From Actinomadura madurae (GTDB lineage Bacteria; Actinomycetota; Actinomycetes; Streptosporangiales; Streptosporangiaceae): a stretch of DNA of 64,000 bases. Under the pieces are notes generated by a model that did no database searches, was not told the DNA's origin, and was given only the letters and a program-made list of their open reading frames with translations. The translations under genes were made by a program, and so were the position numbers. Positions within the stretch are counted from its first letter, which is position 1. Every line of letters starts with the position of its first letter. The stretch covers positions 235,524 through 299,523 of the forward strand of contig NZ_FOVH01000011.1 of the NCBI RefSeq assembly GCF_900115095.1, in the 5' to 3' direction. Shown here one piece after another: positions 24,505 through 33,413 of this stretch.

Positions 24505-25581
24505 TTACGGAAGGGTGACTTCGGTCTTGAGCCGCAGGTATTCGCCGTACCGTCCGGCGGCCTGGTCGAGGGCTTCGAGCTGTGGACGCGTCAGGGCCCG
24601 GTAGGGCCGCAGGTCGAACCGCACGCGGTCGCGGCCGATGGTGCGCCGCATGGAGGCGGCGAGCTGCGCGTCGACCAGGGCCATCCCGGTCGCGGCCTCC
24701 CTGGTGCGCGGGACGTCGCCGGCGGCGTCCAGCACCCAGCGGGAGTCCTGGTAGCCGCGGTAGGTCTCGTCGAGGATCTGCAGGAGATGGCCCGCCGGGT
24801 CCTGCGGCTCGCCGGGAGGTTCTCCGGGGGCGTGCCAGAACGTGCGCCCGTCGTGCTCGAACGAGTCCAACCGATCACGCACCTCGTGCAGGCCGGCGCG
24901 CACGTCGGTGAGGGTGAGCGTCGCCCAGTAGGCCAGGTCCCGTTCGGTCGCCGGGCCGTGCCCGGTGTAGTAGCGCAGCGCGAGTTCGGCCAGGGCCTCG
25001 GTCCGGGAGAGCCGCCGCGGTGCCGGCACGCGCTCGGCCATGAGCGCGTAGGTGTGTTCGCCGTCGGCGACTCGTCCGCTGCAGATCAGCCCGTCCAGCT
25101 CGGCGTGGGCCAGCAGGATCATCAGCATCTGCCCGCCGCCCAGGACACCGCGCTCGCTCAGTTCCTCGGCCAGTTGCGCGCGGGTGAGGTGCCCCCGGCT
25201 CTCCAAGGCCCCCAGGACGGCGGCGACCGCCTGGTCGATGGAGCTTTCGTCGAGGCCGTGCGCATTGCGCAGCTGCCGGCCGGTGAGGCGGCGTACGCGC
25301 GGGCCGGTCAGATCGAGCAGCCAGCCGACGTCCTCGGCTTGCACGTAGTGCCACGTCGGGCGCAGCACGTGCGTACGCACGACGGAGCCGTCGTCGAGGA
25401 GGGTCGCCAGATCGGCCTGGTCGGGGTTCCGCGTGCGCGCGGCCACCGCCCACGCCGCCTGACCGGGATTCTCCGCCTGGACGGCCAGCAGCGACCCCAC
25501 CACCTCACCGGCCGACCCGGCATGGGGCCGAACCAGGTGCTGGCTGCGCAGCCGCCAGCGGGCAACGTCGACGTCCCGCAT
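24505..25581 (-). CDS. AlkZ-like winged-helix protein (putative DNA glycosylase)
   Basis: 358 residues of the HTH_42/AlkZ-related family, whose studied members excise bases from interstrand crosslinks or alkylated DNA. Visible are the N-terminal RWRLRSQHLV and LAVQAENPGQAAWAVAAR block holding the conserved Gln residues, then RTHVLRPTWHYV and several winged-helix segments such as SRGHLTRAQLAEELSERGV. ATG 25581 follows GGAGGGCGG. In actinomycetes these genes often accompany genotoxic natural products, but none is encoded here. Confidence 0.82.
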   Translation of the reverse strand: MRDVDVARWRLRSQHLVRPHAGSAGEVVGSLLAVQAENPGQAAWAVAARTRNPDQADLATLLDDGSVVRTHVLRPTWHYVQAEDVGWLLDLTGPRVRRLTGRQLRNAHGLDESSIDQAVAAVLGALESRGHLTRAQLAEELSERGVLGGGQMLMILLAHAELDGLICSGRVADGEHTYALMAERVPAPRRLSRTEALAELALRYYTGHGPATERDLAYWATLTLTDVRAGLHEVRDRLDSFEHDGRTFWHAPGEPPGEPQDPAGHLLQILDETYRGYQDSRWVLDAAGDVPRTREAATGMALVDAQLAASMRRTIGRDRVRFDLRPYRALTRPQLEALDQAAGRYGEYLRLKTEVTLP

Positions 25582-25747
25582 CACGCCACCGCCCTCCGGA
25601 CGCGAACCGGGGACCAGCCTAGCCAAGCACGCTCGGGCCGCCCGGATTGGCACTCCGTGCCAGGCCTGTTGACGCACCGCGCAAAGGGCTTCCCAAGTCG
25701 CGCCCGCTCCGTAGCGTTGGACGCACGGCTCCGCCGCGAACCAGCGA

Positions 25748-25799
25748 GCGAACACCCGTCCCTACGCGAACACCGTCCCAGCGCGAACACCGTCCCTGC
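25748..25799. repeat. Three direct repeats of about 17 bp upstream of a HATPase gene
   Basis: GCGAACACCCGTCCCTAC (25748-25765), GCGAACACCGTCCCAGC (25766-25782) and GCGAACACCGTCCCTGC (25783-25799) are head-to-tail and end 2 bp before the earliest start of the next gene. The regular 17-bp phasing and immediate promoter/leader position suggest a protein-binding array or a slippage-prone leader. Confidence 0.7.
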
Positions 25800-25801
25800 G
25801 A

Positions 25802-26332
25802 GTGATCGATATGCCAGCCAACGAGCACGCCGCCCTCTTCATCGAGCTTCCGTCATGCGGGGCCGTGGAGACGGCCCACGAGATCGGCCCGAAAGAGCAC
25901 CGGAGCGTTCGGGACGCCGCGACGCCCGGCCGCCGTGAGACGGCCGCGATCTGCCGCGAGCTGTCCGGGGTGGCCACCTTCCCCGGTGTCAGCCGCTCGG
26001 CGGGGCGTGCACGCGCGTTCGTGCGCGAGGTCCTCGGAACGAGCGCGGCGGCCGACACGGTGGAGTTGTGCGTCAGCGAGCTGGTCGCCAACGCCGTGTG
26101 CCACTCGTCCAGCGGGGACGGCGGCCAGGTCACCGTCGCCATCGGCGTGAACGGCGACCGCGTCCGGGTCGAGGTGACCGATGACGGCGATGGGCGCAGC
26201 GCGCCGCATGTGATGGACGACCCGTCCGCCGAACACGGGCGCGGGCTGATGGTCGTCGACGCCCTCGCCGCCCGCTGGGGCGTCATCCCCGGCCCGGCGG
26301 GCTCGACGGTGTGGTTCGAGTACGCGGGATGA
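25802..26332 (+). CDS. RsbW-like ATP-binding protein (anti-sigma/serine kinase type)
   Basis: 176 residues. The C-terminal 110 residues form a compact GHKL ATPase: VELCVSELVANAVCHSS (N box), RVEVTDDGDGRSAPHV (G1) and EHGRGLMVVDALAARWG (G2). Actinomycetes encode dozens of such stand-alone HATPase proteins, mostly anti-sigma factors or regulators of anti-sigma antagonists. A 50-residue N-terminal extension is unusual. Start is GTG 25802 or ATG 25811. No cognate sigma or STAS gene is adjacent. Confidence 0.85.
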   Translation: MIDMPANEHAALFIELPSCGAVETAHEIGPKEHRSVRDAATPGRRETAAICRELSGVATFPGVSRSAGRARAFVREVLGTSAAADTVELCVSELVANAVCHSSSGDGGQVTVAIGVNGDRVRVEVTDDGDGRSAPHVMDDPSAEHGRGLMVVDALAARWGVIPGPAGSTVWFEYAG

Positions 26333-26333
26333 C

Positions 26334-27302
26334 CTAGGTGGACGAAAGGTCGACGGCCGCCGCGCGGCGGTGTTCGCGGGGGCTGACGCCGTATCGGGCG
26401 CGGAACGAGCGGCTGAGGGAGGACGCGTCCGGGAAGCCCCACCGCGCGCCGATCTCGGCGATGGGCAGCCCGGCGAGCCGCGGGTCGCCGAGCTCCTCGC
26501 GGCACCGGTTCAGCCGCTCCTCCCGCACCCACCGGCCGAAGGTGGTGCCCGCGCGCGCGAACAGCCGGTGCAGCTGGCGCAGCGAGATGTTGTGGGCCGC
26601 GGCGACCTTCGGCGGCGCGAGCTGCGGGTCGGACAGATGCAGGCCGATGTAGAGCCGGACGCGGCGCAGCAGTTCCTCCCCCGGTGAGGCGGGCGGCCGC
26701 TCGACGCCGGAAACGGAGGCGAGGGCGGTCGCGATGAGGTCCAGCGACATTCCGGCGAGCCGTTCCCCGGTCTCCGGATCGACGGTGTCCGCGGCCTGCA
26801 CGACGTTGAGCAGGAAGGGCGTGACCAGCCGGCCGAGCGCGGAGTCCAACGCGATCCGCCGGACGGTGACCGCGCCCGTGTCGATGCCCCGTTCTTCGAG
26901 GGCCGTGCGCGGGAACCGCAGCACCAGGTGATCGAAATGGCGCCCCTGGAAGTCCACCCGGTAGGGGCGGGTGCCGTCGAACAGGGTCAGGTCGCCGGGC
27001 AGCAGAATGGCCTGGCGGCCGTCCTGTTGCGCGATGGTCCTGCCGTGCAGCTGCACGGCGAGCAGGCATAGGGGCTCTTCCAGGGACCGCGGGTGCCGGC
27101 TCCCGCGTTCGGCGGTCATCGGGTCGGTGAGGATGCGGGTCGCCTGGAGGGGTCCGATGTCACGGTCGCGCACCTGGCCACGGAAGGCTCCGCCGCCGGC
27201 CTGTTCGTCATCGAGCTGGATGAAGGTTCTGCAGATGACCTCGTGCCAATAGGCGAGTCGCTCCTGCGGCGGGACCTGGTCGGTGGAGAACACCCGTCCC
27301 AT
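26334..27302 (-). CDS. AraC-family regulator (AraC-binding-like N-terminal domain)
   Basis: 322 residues. N-terminal AraC_binding_2-like sensor (RLAYWHEVICRTFIQLD... CLLAVQLHGRTIAQQDGRQAILLPGDLTLFDGTRPY) and a C-terminal double HTH (VAAAHNISLRQLHRLFARAGTTFGRWVREERL then PIAEIGARWGFPDASSLSRSFRARYGVSPREHR). It converges with the HATPase gene, one base between the stops. Target and ligand unknown. Confidence 0.9.
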   Translation of the reverse strand: MGRVFSTDQVPPQERLAYWHEVICRTFIQLDDEQAGGGAFRGQVRDRDIGPLQATRILTDPMTAERGSRHPRSLEEPLCLLAVQLHGRTIAQQDGRQAILLPGDLTLFDGTRPYRVDFQGRHFDHLVLRFPRTALEERGIDTGAVTVRRIALDSALGRLVTPFLLNVVQAADTVDPETGERLAGMSLDLIATALASVSGVERPPASPGEELLRRVRLYIGLHLSDPQLAPPKVAAAHNISLRQLHRLFARAGTTFGRWVREERLNRCREELGDPRLAGLPIAEIGARWGFPDASSLSRSFRARYGVSPREHRRAAAVDLSST

Positions 27303-27406
27303 GTCTTGACTTTATGCTGGTCAGAACGAGATTTACAAGACGTGTTCGTCGCTGTGAGCTGACCGAATTCAACGATCCGCGCGCAGACTTTTGCCAAATG
27401 CAAGCA

Positions 27407-28402
27407 TTATGGCAAAGCGGGTCCGGCGGGCTCCCGCACGCCGGATCGGGTGCGGAAAGTGCGGCGGTAAGTGTCGGGAGGCACGCCGAGCGTGCGGTTG
27501 AAGTGGCGGCGCAGTGTCGTGGCGGTGCCCATGCCGGTGGACGCCGCGATGGCGTCGATGCCGTCGTCGGTCTTCTCCAGCAGTTCTTGGGCGTGGCGGA
27601 TCCGCTGGGTCAGCAGCCATCGCAGCGGGGTGGTTCCGGTCACCGCCTTGAAGTGGCGTCCCAGATGGCGGGAGCTCATCCGCGCCTGGCGGGCGAGGTC
27701 CTCCACTGTCAGCGGCTGGTCCAGCCGCTCGATCACCCAGGGGAGCAGGGCGGCGAGCGGGTGGTCGTCCTGCGCGGGCACCGGGGCGGGGACGAACTGG
27801 GCCTGGCCGCCGGCCCGGTGCGGCGGGACGACCAGGCGGCGGGCGACGGCGTTGGCGACCGACGAGCCGTGGTCGAGGCGGACGAGGTGCAGGCAGAGGT
27901 CCAGGGCGGCGGCCTTGCCGGCGGAGGTGAGCACGCTTCCGTTGTCCACGTAGAGGACGTCCGGGTCGACCTCCACACGGGGATGGCGGACGGCCAGGGC
28001 CTCGGTGTGCGCCCAGTGGGTGGTCGCGCGTCTCCCGTCCAGCAGGCCGGCCGCGGCCAGCACGAACGCGCCCGTGCAGAGGGAGACGACGCGGGCGCCC
28101 GCCTCGTGGGCCGCGCGGACCGCGTCGACCAGTTCGGCCGGCGGCTCCTCGTCGGCGTCGCCCCAGGCCGGGACGATCACCGTCCCGGCGTGCCGGAGGT
28201 GGTCGAGCCCGAAGTCCGGTTCGAGCCGGAACAGGCCCACGCGCAGGGCGACCGGCCCGCAGACGGCGACGTCGTACCAGGGGACCGTCACGCCGTCCGG
28301 GGCGGAGGCGAAGACCTCGTACGCCAGGGACAGCTCGAAGTGCAGCATCCCGTCGGTGACGGCCAAGGCGACTGAAGTCATGTCCGGAATTGTATGAGTC
28401 AT
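27407..28402 (-). CDS. GlxA-type AraC regulator (DJ-1/PfpI domain)
   Basis: 331 residues. The N-terminal two-thirds are a DJ-1/PfpI-like domain (FELSLAYEVF..., then RVVSLCTGAFVLAAAGLLDGR with the nucleophile-position Cys). The C-terminal part is an AraC double HTH (LTVEDLARQARMSSRHLGRHFKAVTGTTPLRWL...). Start ATG 28402 or 28381. It is divergent from the dehydrogenase-like gene at 28481, 78 bp away, and is likely its regulator. Confidence 0.92.
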   Translation of the reverse strand: MTHTIPDMTSVALAVTDGMLHFELSLAYEVFASAPDGVTVPWYDVAVCGPVALRVGLFRLEPDFGLDHLRHAGTVIVPAWGDADEEPPAELVDAVRAAHEAGARVVSLCTGAFVLAAAGLLDGRRATTHWAHTEALAVRHPRVEVDPDVLYVDNGSVLTSAGKAAALDLCLHLVRLDHGSSVANAVARRLVVPPHRAGGQAQFVPAPVPAQDDHPLAALLPWVIERLDQPLTVEDLARQARMSSRHLGRHFKAVTGTTPLRWLLTQRIRHAQELLEKTDDGIDAIAASTGMGTATTLRRHFNRTLGVPPDTYRRTFRTRSGVREPAGPALP

Positions 28403-28480
28403 GGCGTTCCAGACACTCGCCGGTGCGACCGGGCCCCGGCATGATCGCCGCATCGGTTCGTTCGAGCGGGGGGGGTGCCC

Positions 28481-29506
28481 ATGGGATCGGAACAGAGGGT
28501 GGCGGTGTTCGGCGCGTACGGCCACACCGGGCGGTTCGTGGTTGCGGAGTTGCGGGAGCGCGGATACGTCCCCGTCCTGTCCGGCCGCGACGCCGGGAAG
28601 CTGCGGGCTCTGGCGGCGTCCCATCCCGGGCTGGAGGCTCGCCAGGCCTCGGTGGACGACCCGGGCTCGCTCGACCGCGCGCTGGCCGGTGCGGCGGCGG
28701 TGGTCAACTGCGCCGGGCCCTTCGCCACGACGGCCGCCCCGGTGATCGAGGCGGCCCTGCGGGCCGGGATCCCGTACGTGGACGTGGCGGCGGAGATCGA
28801 GGCCAACGCCGACACGTTCGCGCACTTCGCGGGCCGCGCCCGGGACGCCGGCGCCGTGATCGTCCCCGCGATGGCCTTCTTCGGCGGGCTCGGCGACCTG
28901 CTGGCCACCGCGGCGATGGGCGACTGGACGGCGGCCGACGAGGCGCACATCGCGTACGGGCTGAGCGGCTGGAACCCGACGGACGGGACGCGCGCGGCGG
29001 GCGAGGTGTCCCGCGAGCGGCGCGACGGCGGGCGCGTCCGCTACGTGAACGGGCATCTGGAGTACCGCGACGACAGCCCGCCCACCCTGGAGTGGCCCTT
29101 CCCCGCCCCGATGGGCAGGCGGGCGGTCATCGGGGAGTTCTCGATGGCCGACGTCGTCACCGTTCCCGGCCACCTGGCCATCCCCGAGGTGTGCACCTAC
29201 ATGGCGATCGAGGCGGCCAGGGACCTGTCGGCCCCGGACACGCCGGGGCCGGCCGCGGTCGACGAGCGGGGGCGGTCCGCGCAGACCTTCCTCGTCGACG
29301 TCGTCCTGCGCTCGGGGGGCCGTGAACGGCGCGCCGTGGCGAGCGGCCAGGACATCTACGCCGTCACCGCCCCGCTCGTCGTGGAAGCGGTCGACCGCAT
29401 CCTCACCGGGCGGACCCGCGCCGCCGGGGTCGCCTCCGCGGGCGAGATCTTCGACGCCCCGGACTTCCTCCGGGCGCTGTCCCCGCACATTTCCGTGGAC
29501 CTGTAG
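28481..29506 (+). CDS. Saccharopine dehydrogenase-like oxidoreductase
   Basis: 341 residues with an N-terminal NAD(P)-binding Rossmann motif VAVFGAYGHTGRFVVAEL and the family block AAAVVNCAGPFATTAAPVIEAALRAGIPYVDVAAE. This places it in the saccharopine dehydrogenase/trans-acting enoyl reductase-like superfamily. The reaction is unknown. ATG 28481 is preferred over an upstream GTG. It is probably controlled by the divergent GlxA-type regulator. Confidence 0.88.
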   Translation: MGSEQRVAVFGAYGHTGRFVVAELRERGYVPVLSGRDAGKLRALAASHPGLEARQASVDDPGSLDRALAGAAAVVNCAGPFATTAAPVIEAALRAGIPYVDVAAEIEANADTFAHFAGRARDAGAVIVPAMAFFGGLGDLLATAAMGDWTAADEAHIAYGLSGWNPTDGTRAAGEVSRERRDGGRVRYVNGHLEYRDDSPPTLEWPFPAPMGRRAVIGEFSMADVVTVPGHLAIPEVCTYMAIEAARDLSAPDTPGPAAVDERGRSAQTFLVDVVLRSGGRERRAVASGQDIYAVTAPLVVEAVDRILTGRTRAAGVASAGEIFDAPDFLRALSPHISVDL

Positions 29507-29526
29507 CCGCACAGGGACGACGCACG

Positions 29527-31110
29527 CTACGGCGTGCGGGTTCTGGTCTCGGCGGCCTCCGGCGCGGTGACCGGCTCGGCAGGACGGCGCTCGGGCCCGC
29601 GGACGAGAACGTAGACGAACAGGACCGCCATGACGGTGAAGCCCGCCCACATCGCCTCCTGCCACCCGTCCACGAAGGACTGCTGGGCGGCGCGGACGAG
29701 CGTGTCGGCCTCGGGCCCGGCGTTCTCGGCGGCCTCCAGGGCGTTGGCGACACCGCTGCGGGCCGGGTCGGCGGCCCCTTCGGGTACCCCGTGGAGCCGG
29801 GAGTCGATGGCGTCGCGGTAACCGGCCGACAGGACCGCGCCGAGCAGGGCCACGCCGAGCGCGGTGCCGAACTCCCTGGTCACGTCGTTCAGCGCGGACG
29901 CGACGCCCTGCCGCTCGCGCGGCAGCGCCGTGGTGATGGCCTCGGTGGACGGGGTCATCGACAGGCCCATGCCGAGCCCCATGGCCAGCATGCCGGGCAG
30001 CACCGAAAGGTAGCCGCCCTCGACGGAGACGAACGCGGCCATCAGGGCCAGGCCGGCACCGCCGAGGAGGATGCCGGACGCCATCGTCCACCGGCCGCCG
30101 ATGCGCGCCGCCACCCGCGGCGCGAGGCCGGAGGCGGCCATCATCAGCAGCGCCGTCGGCATCAGCGCCAGCGTGGAGCGCAGCCCGGACCAGCCCAGCA
30201 CGGCCTGGAAGTACGGGAAGAGCACGACGAAGATGCCGGCCTGCACGCCGAACACGCCCAGGAGCGACACCGAGCCGCCGGCCAGGTCGCGGCGGCGGAA
30301 CAGCCGGACGTCGAGGAGGGGCGCCTCCCGGCGCAGTTCCCACGCAACGAAGCCGATCGCGGCGGCGGCTCCGGCGAGGAGGCTCAGCAGCGTCCCGGGC
30401 GCGGTCCAGCCCCGCTCGGGGCCTTCGTGGAGGACGAAGATGAGCCCGAGCACGGCCACGGCCGAGGTCAGCGAGCCGATGGCGTCGAACCCGTGCTCCG
30501 CCGGCTCGCGCGAGTTCGGCACCGACCGGAGCGTCAGGGCGGCGGCGGCCAGGACGAGCGCGACCGGCAGGACGAACAGCCACCGCCAGTTCGCCAGGTC
30601 GACCAGGAGGGCCGACAGGTACATGCCCAGGATGCCGCCACCGCCGGCGACGCCCGTCCAGACGCCGATCGCCCTGGAGCGCTCCTCGTCGGGGAAGGTC
30701 GAGGTGATGACGGCGAGGGTGACCGGCATGATCATCGCCGCGCCCGCCCCGGCGAGGAGGCGCGCGGCGAGCATGACCTCCGTGGACGGGGCCAGGCCCG
30801 CGGCGGCGCTCGCCACCCCGAACACCGCGAGGCCGGCGAGGAGCACCGGCTTGCGGCCCCACCGGTCGCCGACCGCGCCGAGCGGGAGCAGTAGCGCGGC
30901 GAGGCCGAGCGTGTAGATGTTGATCATCCACAGGACGGTGTCCTGCGCGGCGTCGAACTCGACGGCCAGCTGCGGCTGGGCGACGTTCAGGCCGGTCACC
31001 GAGGCGATGACGGCCATGAGGGCGACGCAGACCGCGATCAGGATCGTGCGGCGCCGGCGCGGGTCCCGGATGGTCGGGTCGGCGCCGTGCGCGGGCGGGG
31101 GTGACTTCAT
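29527..31110 (-). CDS. MFS drug/metabolite exporter, DHA2 (EmrB/QacA) family
   Basis: 527 residues with about 14 membrane helices. Motif A between helices 2 and 3 reads GAVGDRWGRKPVLLAG, and helix 4 has LLAGAGAAMIMPVTLAVI. This is the proton-driven 14-TM exporter family for hydrophobic antibiotics and dyes. AAGGAG lies directly upstream of the ATG. It follows the methyltransferase gene with a 16-bp gap and forms an operon with it. Export plus methylation plus an XRE-cupin repressor suggests a small-molecule resistance unit (inference). Confidence 0.93.
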   Translation of the reverse strand: MKSPPPAHGADPTIRDPRRRRTILIAVCVALMAVIASVTGLNVAQPQLAVEFDAAQDTVLWMINIYTLGLAALLLPLGAVGDRWGRKPVLLAGLAVFGVASAAAGLAPSTEVMLAARLLAGAGAAMIMPVTLAVITSTFPDEERSRAIGVWTGVAGGGGILGMYLSALLVDLANWRWLFVLPVALVLAAAALTLRSVPNSREPAEHGFDAIGSLTSAVAVLGLIFVLHEGPERGWTAPGTLLSLLAGAAAAIGFVAWELRREAPLLDVRLFRRRDLAGGSVSLLGVFGVQAGIFVVLFPYFQAVLGWSGLRSTLALMPTALLMMAASGLAPRVAARIGGRWTMASGILLGGAGLALMAAFVSVEGGYLSVLPGMLAMGLGMGLSMTPSTEAITTALPRERQGVASALNDVTREFGTALGVALLGAVLSAGYRDAIDSRLHGVPEGAADPARSGVANALEAAENAGPEADTLVRAAQQSFVDGWQEAMWAGFTVMAVLFVYVLVRGPERRPAEPVTAPEAAETRTRTP

Positions 31111-31126
31111 GGAAGCTCCTTCAGTG

Positions 31127-31771
31127 CTAGGGGCGGCGGACGGCGCGCACGACGACGTCGTGGAGGACGGTCTCCCCGCCCCCGTGGCCGGTCAGCGTCC
31201 GATCGGTCTCCTCGGCGGTGACGACGTCCCAGGCGGTCCGGTCCAGCCGTGCCGTGATGGCCGCGGCGGTGGCCGACGCTTCGGCGGGCGGAAAGTGCCC
31301 GGACCCCTCGTCGTGGCCGTGGCGGTGGAGGTGGCCGACGATCAGCAGCGTGCCGCCGGGGGCCACCCATCCGGCGATGCGGGCGTAGAAGTCGAGCTGC
31401 GGCATCGCCGGGTGGGCGTAGTGGGTCGTGACCAGGTCGAAGCGGGTGTCCGGGGTCCAGACGCCCAGGTCCGCCTCGACCCACCGCAGCCGCTCGGACG
31501 CCCCGCTCGCCGCCCCGCTCGCCGCCGCGCGCTCGGCGGCGCGGGCGAGGGCCGCGGACGAGATGTCGGCCGCGGTCACCCGCCACCCTCGGGAGGCGAG
31601 CCAGATCGCCTCGGCACCGGCACCGCACCCGGCGTCGAGCGCCGTGCCCGGCACCAGATCACCGGCCTCACGGACCAGGTAGGGGTTCGGCGAGTGCCCG
31701 GCCATGGACGCGGGGCCGCTTTCGTCCTGCCAGTGCCGCTCCCAGTAGTCCTTGTCGAACTCGTGCTCCAT
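31127..31771 (-). CDS. Class I SAM-dependent methyltransferase (TehB/UbiE-like)
   Basis: 214 residues; motif I ALDAGCGAGAEAIWLASRG, then VTAADISSAALARAAERA and FDLVTTHYAHP. The start DKDYWERHWQ is typical of small-molecule or thiopurine/TehB-like methyltransferases. It is the promoter-proximal gene of the unit with the MFS exporter and faces the XRE-cupin regulator across a 95-bp gap that contains GGCAA/TTGCC half-sites. Confidence 0.88.
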   Translation of the reverse strand: MEHEFDKDYWERHWQDESGPASMAGHSPNPYLVREAGDLVPGTALDAGCGAGAEAIWLASRGWRVTAADISSAALARAAERAAASGAASGASERLRWVEADLGVWTPDTRFDLVTTHYAHPAMPQLDFYARIAGWVAPGGTLLIVGHLHRHGHDEGSGHFPPAEASATAAAITARLDRTAWDVVTAEETDRTLTGHGGGETVLHDVVVRAVRRP

Positions 31772-31831
31772 CGTTCGTCCTCCCCGTTCGTCTCAGCAGG
31801 TCCAGCGATGGTGACCGGCGCGAGGGCGAAG

Positions 31832-31857
31832 CGGCAAAGCCTGTTGCCGAATGGCAA
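31832..31857. promoter_or_regulatory. Overlapping operators (GGCAA/TTGCC half-sites)
   Basis: CGGCAA-N6-TTGCCG (31832-31849) overlaps TTGCC-N4-GGCAA (31844-31857), giving three alternating half-sites just upstream of the XRE-cupin start at 31867. The location between divergent genes fits autoregulation and control of the methyltransferase/exporter operon. Confidence 0.6.
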
Positions 31858-31866
31858 ACTGGCGGC

Positions 31867-32463
31867 ATGGGCAATGCAGAGGACCGGACGCTCGACGCCT
31901 TCGGGCCGAGGCTGAAGCAGCTACGGCGGCGCCGCGACATCACCCTGGCCGACCTCGCCGGCGAGACGGGCATCTCCGCCAGCACGCTCTCCCGGCTCGA
32001 AGCCGGCCTGCGGCGCCCCACGCTGGAGCAGCTCCTGCCGCTCGCCCGCGCCTACGGGGTCACCCTCGACGAGCTAGTCGACCCGCCGCCCACCGGTGAC
32101 CCGCGCATCAACCTGCGTCCGATCTCCTACCGCGACGGATCGGTCATCCTGCCGCTGACCCGGAGGCCGGGCGGCATCCAGGCCTACAAGTTCGTCCTCC
32201 CGGCCGGGGACGACGACGCCGTGCCCGACCTGCGCACCCATGAGGGCTACGACTGGGCCTACGTCCTCAACGGCACGCTGCGCCTGGTCCTCGGCGAGCA
32301 CGACCTCCTGCTCGAACCCGGGGAGGCCGCGGAGTTCGACACGCGCATCCCGCACTGGTTCGGGGCCACGAGCGCCGGCCCGGTGGAGTTCCTCAGCCTC
32401 GTCGGGCGGCAGGGGGAACGCGCCCACGTCCGCGCGGCGCCGAAGGCCCGTCCCGCCGAATAG
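31867..32463 (+). CDS. XRE-cupin transcriptional regulator
   Basis: 198 residues. Residues about 12-68 are an XRE HTH (LKQLRRRRDITLADLAGETGISASTLSRLEAG). Residues about 118-190 form a cupin barrel (THEGYDWAYVLNGTLRLVLGEHDLLLEPGEAAEFDTRIPHWFGA) that should sense a small molecule or metal. The start lies 9 bp after the candidate operator; no good ribosome-binding site is visible. It probably represses the divergent methyltransferase/MFS operon. Confidence 0.92.
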   Translation: MGNAEDRTLDAFGPRLKQLRRRRDITLADLAGETGISASTLSRLEAGLRRPTLEQLLPLARAYGVTLDELVDPPPTGDPRINLRPISYRDGSVILPLTRRPGGIQAYKFVLPAGDDDAVPDLRTHEGYDWAYVLNGTLRLVLGEHDLLLEPGEAAEFDTRIPHWFGATSAGPVEFLSLVGRQGERAHVRAAPKARPAE

Positions 32464-32493
32464 GCCCGCGGCCGGCCCGGGACGTGCCGGAGC

Positions 32494-33294
32494 TCAGGGT
32501 TTGCGGGCGATGCCGGCGAACTCGTCGACCTCGTCCGGGGCGCCCCAGGTGGCGATGTCCATGGGGTCGGGGCGCCAGTGGGCGCAGCTCACGAGGCCCG
32601 GTTCGACGAGGTCCAGGCCGTCGAAGTAGCGGAGGATCTCCTCGGGGGACCGCAGGGTGACCGGGGGCCTGCCGCCGGCGTCGTTGTACTGCCGGGCGGC
32701 GTTCTCGGAGGCCTCGCCGAAGACGGCGTAGGTGGCGTGGTTGATCACCAGGAAGCCGCCGCTCGGCAGCGCGTCCGCCAGCCGCCGGACGATGCGGTGG
32801 GACTCCTCGGTGTCCCCGACGTGGTGGAGGATGCCGACCAGCATGATCGCGACCGGCCGGGTGAAGTCCAGCATCCGGCGGGCCGCGGCGAGGATGGCGT
32901 CCGTGTCGTGCACGTCGGCGTCGAGGTACTCGCAGCGGCCCGCCTTGGTGCTCGTCAGCAGGGCGCGGGCGTGCGTCAGCACCAGGGGGTCGTTGTCGAC
33001 GTACATGATCCGCGACTCGGGCGCGACGCGCTGCGCGACCTCGTGCGTGTTGTCGACGGTGGGCAGGCCGGTGCCGATGTCGAGGAAGTCCCGGACGCCT
33101 TCGTCCTGCGCGAGGTACCGGACGGCGCGGCCGATGAACGCGCGGTCGGCGACCGCCTGCTTCTTGATCTGCGGGTAGCTCTCCGCGATCCGGTCGCCCA
33201 TCTCCCGGTCGATCGGATAGTTGTCCTTGCCGCCGATCCAGTGGTTCCAGATGCGGGCGGAATGCGGAACCGAATCGTCGATGCCGGCGACCAT
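32494..33294 (-). CDS. DUF574 (SAM-dependent) methyltransferase-like protein
   Basis: 266 residues of the actinobacterial DUF574/Methyltransf_19 family. Family signatures: SARIWNHWIGGKDNYPIDRE, RAFIGRAVRYLAQDEGVRDFLDIGTGLPT and VMYVDNDPLV-like IMYVDNDPLVLTHARALL. These have a SAM-binding fold with unknown substrate and are abundant in Streptomyces and relatives. It is divergent from ohrR. Confidence 0.92.
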   Translation of the reverse strand: MVAGIDDSVPHSARIWNHWIGGKDNYPIDREMGDRIAESYPQIKKQAVADRAFIGRAVRYLAQDEGVRDFLDIGTGLPTVDNTHEVAQRVAPESRIMYVDNDPLVLTHARALLTSTKAGRCEYLDADVHDTDAILAAARRMLDFTRPVAIMLVGILHHVGDTEESHRIVRRLADALPSGGFLVINHATYAVFGEASENAARQYNDAGGRPPVTLRSPEEILRYFDGLDLVEPGLVSCAHWRPDPMDIATWGAPDEVDEFAGIARKP

Positions 33295-33413
33295 GGTGAG
33301 AGCCTAACGAGCCGCCGGGCGGCTCTGTAGATCCTTGTCCAAGATCGGCCGCGCTCCGTCCGGCCCGGTTTCGGTTGCGGGCAACTCGATCGGCGCAAAC
33401 GTAGACTGGGGGC

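Noticed and set aside
28403..30931. A giant minus-strand extension of the GlxA-type regulator
   Set aside because: The frame overlaps clear plus- and minus-strand genes (dehydrogenase, MFS exporter) and reads as low-complexity Arg/Pro-rich sequence.
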